In this document: positions 15,166-17,377 of the stretch, piece after piece | Layout of the letters: each line of letters opens with the position of its first letter | Position numbering within the stretch: the first letter of the stretch is position 1 | Source: CAZDSS01 sp964508185 | GTDB taxonomy: Bacteria > Pseudomonadota > Alphaproteobacteria > Sphingomonadales > Govanellaceae | Reading direction: 5' to 3' | Assembly: GCA_964508185.1 (NCBI GenBank) | Contig: CAZDSS010000056.1 | Location: 1 to 17,377 of the forward strand | Length of the DNA: 17,377 bases | The notes under the pieces: model-generated | What the model saw: the letters and a program-made list of their open reading frames with translations, nothing else | The model's database searches: none | What the model was told of the DNA's origin: nothing | Position numbers and translations under genes: made by a program

Positions 15166-15503
15166 CTGAAACCAGGGCCGCCGGAGCTGCCGCCGAAAGG
15201 TCGAAGCTCCTCAAAGGCGCAATTCGTAAACGCGCGCTCGACAAGCTTTCGGGCTGGCAGGAGCTGCCGGACCGGGACGCCATCGGCAAGAGCTACCGCT
15301 TTGCCGATTTCCCGACCGCCTTCGGCTTCATGACGGCGGTGGCGCTCGTCGCGGAGCGAATGGATCATCATCCCGAATGGCGTAACGTCTACAACCGGGT
15401 GGAGGTGCAGCTTACGACCCATTCGGCGGGGGGTGTGACCCGGGCCGACATCGCCCTCGCCGAAGCCATGGATCGCATCGCCGCCGGTTTCAACGCCCGA
15501 TAG
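15162..15503 (+). CDS. phhB: 4a-hydroxytetrahydrobiopterin dehydratase (pterin-4a-carbinolamine dehydratase)
   Basis: This 113-residue protein of the PCD/DCoH family has the active-site pair His69-His70 in MDHHPEW, with Tyr77, His87 and Asp96 fitting the family pattern. It dehydrates the 4a-carbinolamine pterin formed by aromatic amino acid hydroxylases. The GTG start overlaps the cobB stop (GTGA) and has GGGAGG five bases upstream. No phenylalanine hydroxylase gene lies in the window, so its partner enzyme is elsewhere or the protein has another role. It is followed by a terminator hairpin. Confidence 0.94.
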   Translation: MTETRAAGAAAERSKLLKGAIRKRALDKLSGWQELPDRDAIGKSYRFADFPTAFGFMTAVALVAERMDHHPEWRNVYNRVEVQLTTHSAGGVTRADIALAEAMDRIAAGFNAR

Positions 15504-15520
15504 CCCCTCCCAAAAAGAGA

Positions 15521-15549
15521 CGGGCCGCGGCATCGTCTGCCGCAGCCCG
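15521..15549. terminator. Intrinsic terminator between phhB and the HSD10-like SDR gene
   Basis: A 12-bp stem with one mismatch (15521-15532 with 15538-15549) and a 5-base loop (TCGTC). On the minus strand it is followed by TCTCTTTTTGG, a clear U tract, so it terminates the SDR transcript. On the plus strand there is no U tract, though it may also slow phhB transcripts. Confidence 0.85.
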
Positions 15550-15574
15550 GATCGATCGGATGCTGTCGTTGCGA

Positions 15575-16336
15575 TCAGCGCGGCGCCATGCGCAGCGCGC
15601 CGTCGAGGCGAATGACCTCGCCGTTCAGCATGACGTTCTCGCAGATATGGCGGGCGAGCGCGCCGTATTCCTCGGGATTCCCGAGACGCCGCGGGAAGGG
15701 CACAGTGCCGGCGAGCGAATCCTGCACGTTCTGGGGCAGGCCCTTCATCATGGGGGTGAGGAACAGGCCCGGCGCGATGGTGCAGACGCGCACACCCTCA
15801 TTCGCCAGATCGCGGGCGATGGGCAGGGTCATGCCCACGACGCCGCCCTTGGACGCCGAATAGGCCACCTGGCCGATCTGACCTTCGAAGGCCGCGACCG
15901 ACGCGGTGTTGATGACGACGCCGCGCTCGTTGTCGGCGAGCGGGTCGAGCTTCACCATGCGCTCGGCGGCGAGGCGGATGCAGTTGAAGGTGCCGATCAG
16001 ATTGATCTGGATCACCCGGGTGAAGCTTTCGAGCTTGTGGGCGACCCCCTTGTTCACGATCTTCTCGCCGATGGCGATGCCGGCGCAATTGACCAGCACC
16101 CGGGCCTCCCCATGGGCGGCGGCGCCGAGATCGAGACCGGCCGCGACGCTTTCGGCGTTGGTGACGTCGACGCGCGCGAACTTGCCGCCCACCTGTTCGG
16201 CGACGGCCTTGCCCGCATCTTCGTTGATGTCGAAGATGGTCACCTTCGCGCCGGCCGCGGCAAGCGCGCGCACGGTGGCTTCACCCAGACCCGAAGCGCC
16301 GCCGGTGACGACGGCGGCAACACCTTCAAGATGCAT
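15575..16336 (-). CDS. SDR dehydrogenase, HSD10/3-hydroxyacyl-CoA dehydrogenase type 2-like
   Basis: This 253-residue SDR closely resembles type II 3-hydroxyacyl-CoA dehydrogenases. TGGASGLG is at 11-18, Asp36 (IFDIN) favours NAD over NADP, NCAG is at 83-86, catalytic Ser146, and Tyr159 and Lys163 lie in AYSASKGGVVGMTLPIARDLA. The long loop before ASVAAFEGQIGQ is characteristic of HSD10. The likely reaction is oxidation of 3-hydroxyacyl-CoA in fatty or branched-chain acid breakdown. The frame is open to 16393, but the ATG at 16336 has GGAAGGGGAG upstream and gives the standard N-terminus. A perfect inverted repeat (16379-16406) lies about 43 bases upstream. Confidence 0.93.
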   Translation of the reverse strand: MHLEGVAAVVTGGASGLGEATVRALAAAGAKVTIFDINEDAGKAVAEQVGGKFARVDVTNAESVAAGLDLGAAAHGEARVLVNCAGIAIGEKIVNKGVAHKLESFTRVIQINLIGTFNCIRLAAERMVKLDPLADNERGVVINTASVAAFEGQIGQVAYSASKGGVVGMTLPIARDLANEGVRVCTIAPGLFLTPMMKGLPQNVQDSLAGTVPFPRRLGNPEEYGALARHICENVMLNGEVIRLDGALRMAPR

Positions 16337-16378
16337 GTTCGATTCTCCCCTTCCGTTGACTTGTTGCCAGGCTTTGAC

Positions 16379-16406
16379 GCCGGGTGATAGCACAGGATCA
16401 CCCGGC
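16379..16406. promoter_or_regulatory. Perfect 10-bp inverted repeat, candidate operator
   Basis: GCCGGGTGAT (16379-16388) and ATCACCCGGC (16397-16406) are exact reverse complements separated by 8 bases. Neither strand has a U tract after it, so a terminator is unlikely. Its place in the divergent intergenic region between the HSD10-like gene and the DUF1232 gene, and its size, fit a binding site for a dimeric repressor such as a TetR-type regulator. No regulator gene is in the window. Confidence 0.5.
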
Positions 16407-16487
16407 TCGCGACCCTCAAAAGCCGGAGTTTTTCATGCCGCCCGCCCGATCGTCTCGGTAGATGGGATCAGGGCGAGACCCTTGCAC

Positions 16488-16500
16488 GGGGAATTTCCCC
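16488..16500. repeat. Short perfect palindrome GGGGAATTTCCCC upstream of the DUF1232 gene
   Basis: Six-base arms around a central T, ending 17 bases before the ATG at 16518. A TTGCAC (16482-16487) abuts it and could be a -35 box, but no convincing -10 box follows. It may be an operator or chance. Confidence 0.35.
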
Positions 16501-16517
16501 ATACCATCTTTGTGGAC

Positions 16518-16985
16518 ATGGCGATGAAATGGTCCATACCCGTTCCCTGGCGGCGGGGCGGCAACAAGGCGTCGGGCGCGCCCGCAGCGGAACAGGATCT
16601 GGCGGCCGCCGCTCTCGCGGCGACGGGGCCCCAGCTTGACGATGCGGCCGTAAACGAAACGCGGGTCAGGACCCAGTTCTGGCCCAAGCTGCGGCGCGTC
16701 GCCCGGCGCATTCCGTTCATGGAAAATCTGGTCGCGGCCTATTACTGCGCCATCGACCCCGCGACTCCCGCGACCGTTCGGGCGACGCTGTTCGGCGGCC
16801 TTGCCTATTTCGTCCTGCCCATGGATTTCATCCCCGACATCGTCGCGGGCCTTGGCTATACGGATGATGCGGCGGTCATCAGCGCCATGGTGGCGGCGCT
16901 CAGCCGCCATGTGAAGCCGCGCCACCGGGATGCGGCGCGGGCCGCCCTCGGCAAGGAGGCGCGGCCCGACGACGCGAACAGCTGA
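16518..16985 (+). CDS. DUF1232 (YkvA family) protein
   Basis: This 155-residue protein has a DUF1232 core at about 65-125, with the signature YFVLPMDFIPDIVAGLGYTDDAAV (Pro101, Asp103, Pro106, Asp107, Asp116 and Asp117). A polar, low-similarity N-terminal part (about 1-50) precedes it. The core is hydrophobic at 86-100 and may associate with the membrane. The function of DUF1232 is unknown to me. The reading frame is open far upstream (to 15906) over the divergent SDR gene, and that part is a shadow. ATG 16518 and ATG 16524 are both possible, and neither has a strong ribosome site. It converges on the CoA-transferase gene with four bases between stops. Confidence 0.85.
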   Translation: MAMKWSIPVPWRRGGNKASGAPAAEQDLAAAALAATGPQLDDAAVNETRVRTQFWPKLRRVARRIPFMENLVAAYYCAIDPATPATVRATLFGGLAYFVLPMDFIPDIVAGLGYTDDAAVISAMVAALSRHVKPRHRDAARAALGKEARPDDANS

Positions 16986-16989
16986 AGGA

Positions 16990-17377
16990 TCAGGCGACCC
17001 CTTCGCCGAGCTTGAATTCGGCGGCGGTCTTCTGCCGGATCTCGTCGACGGTGACGCCGGGGGCGAGCTCCTGAAGCACGAGACCGTCCTCCGTCACATC
17101 CATCACGCAAAGATCGGTGATGATGCGGTCCACCACGCCGACGCCGGTCAGCGGCAGGTCGCATTTCTTCTTGATCTTGGGCGAGCCGTCGCGGGCCGTA
17201 TGCTCCATGATGACCACGACGCGCTTGACGCCGGCCACGAGGTCCATGGCGCCGCCCATGCCCTTCACCATCTTGCCGGGGATCATCCAGTTGGCGAGGT
17301 CGCCGTTCTCGGCCACCTGCATGGCGCCGAGGATGGACAGGTCGATGTGGCCGCCCCGGATCATGGCGAAACTGTCG
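16990..17377 (-). CDS. scoB: 3-oxoacid CoA-transferase subunit B, partial (5' end beyond the window)
   Basis: About 128 C-terminal residues are visible, and the frame continues past the right edge (DSFAMIRGGHID). Family motifs are clear: GGHIDLSILGAMQV, NWMIPGKMVKGMGGAMDLV and EHTARDGSPKI. Subunit B normally has about 205-220 residues, so roughly 80-90 N-terminal residues, including the catalytic Glu region, are missing. The enzyme transfers CoA between succinyl-CoA (or acetyl-CoA) and 3-oxoacids such as acetoacetate. Subunit A would be expected next upstream, outside the window. Whether it is ScoB, AtoA or PcaJ cannot be settled from this part. Confidence 0.93.
   Translation of the reverse strand, partial: DSFAMIRGGHIDLSILGAMQVAENGDLANWMIPGKMVKGMGGAMDLVAGVKRVVVIMEHTARDGSPKIKKKCDLPLTGVGVVDRIITDLCVMDVTEDGLVLQELAPGVTVDEIRQKTAAEFKLGEGVA

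Overview
This is a GC-rich window packed with genes on both strands. The gene families suggest an alphaproteobacterium: an Mrp antiporter with subunits A and B fused, an HSD10-type SDR, a class III CobB, a tesA/ybbA/ybbP locus and GTG/TTG starts in overlapping operons. I cannot name the genus from sequence alone. There is no phage, IS element, CRISPR array or integrase, and no gene-free stretch longer than 300 bases. Almost everything is conserved housekeeping or envelope content.

Layout. (1) 1-4943, plus strand: a group 2 Mrp/Mnh/Pha Na+(K+)/H+ antiporter operon in the order A'(A-B fusion, 5' truncated by the window edge), C, D, E, F, G. Successive genes overlap by 1-4 bases or are 1 base apart. 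(2) 4940-7030, minus strand: lemA lipoprotein, a secreted TPM protein with a Gly-rich tail, and a membrane TPM protein. The last of these shares its stop codon bases (CTAG) with mnhG. (3) 7163-7239, minus: tRNA-Arg(CCG) with encoded CCA. (4) 7439-8200, plus: an SDR oxidoreductase that converges on a Bax-inhibitor-1 family membrane protein (8279-8998, minus), with a strong hairpin between them. (5) 9120-12424, minus: an ABC exporter pair (YbbA-like ATPase and YbbP-like 856-aa permease). It is divergent from tesA (GDSL esterase) and thpR (2',3'-cyclic phosphodiesterase), which overlap by ATGA. (6) 13779-14288, minus: low-molecular-weight protein tyrosine phosphatase, whose last codons also encode an apparent intrinsic terminator. 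(7) 14353-15503, plus: class III sirtuin CobB, overlapping by GTGA a pterin-4a-carbinolamine dehydratase. (8) 15575-16336, minus: an HSD10/3-hydroxyacyl-CoA dehydrogenase type SDR. It is divergent from a DUF1232/YkvA protein (16518-16985), with a perfect 10-bp inverted repeat between them. (9) 16990 to the right edge, minus: C-terminal part of a 3-oxoacid CoA-transferase subunit B.

How they fit together. The left third is cation/pH homeostasis (Mrp) and envelope proteins (LemA/TPM). The middle holds membrane and lipid functions (BI-1, TesA, ABC exporter). The right side leans towards acyl-CoA metabolism: CobB deacylase, HSD10-like dehydrogenase and CoA-transferase. I found no clear undescribed system. 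The items most worth a second look are small-scale architecture: the coding-embedded terminator, the inverted repeat upstream of the HSD10-like gene, the heat-shock-like promoter in front of the BI-1 gene, the split TPM protein, and the shared CTAG stop.
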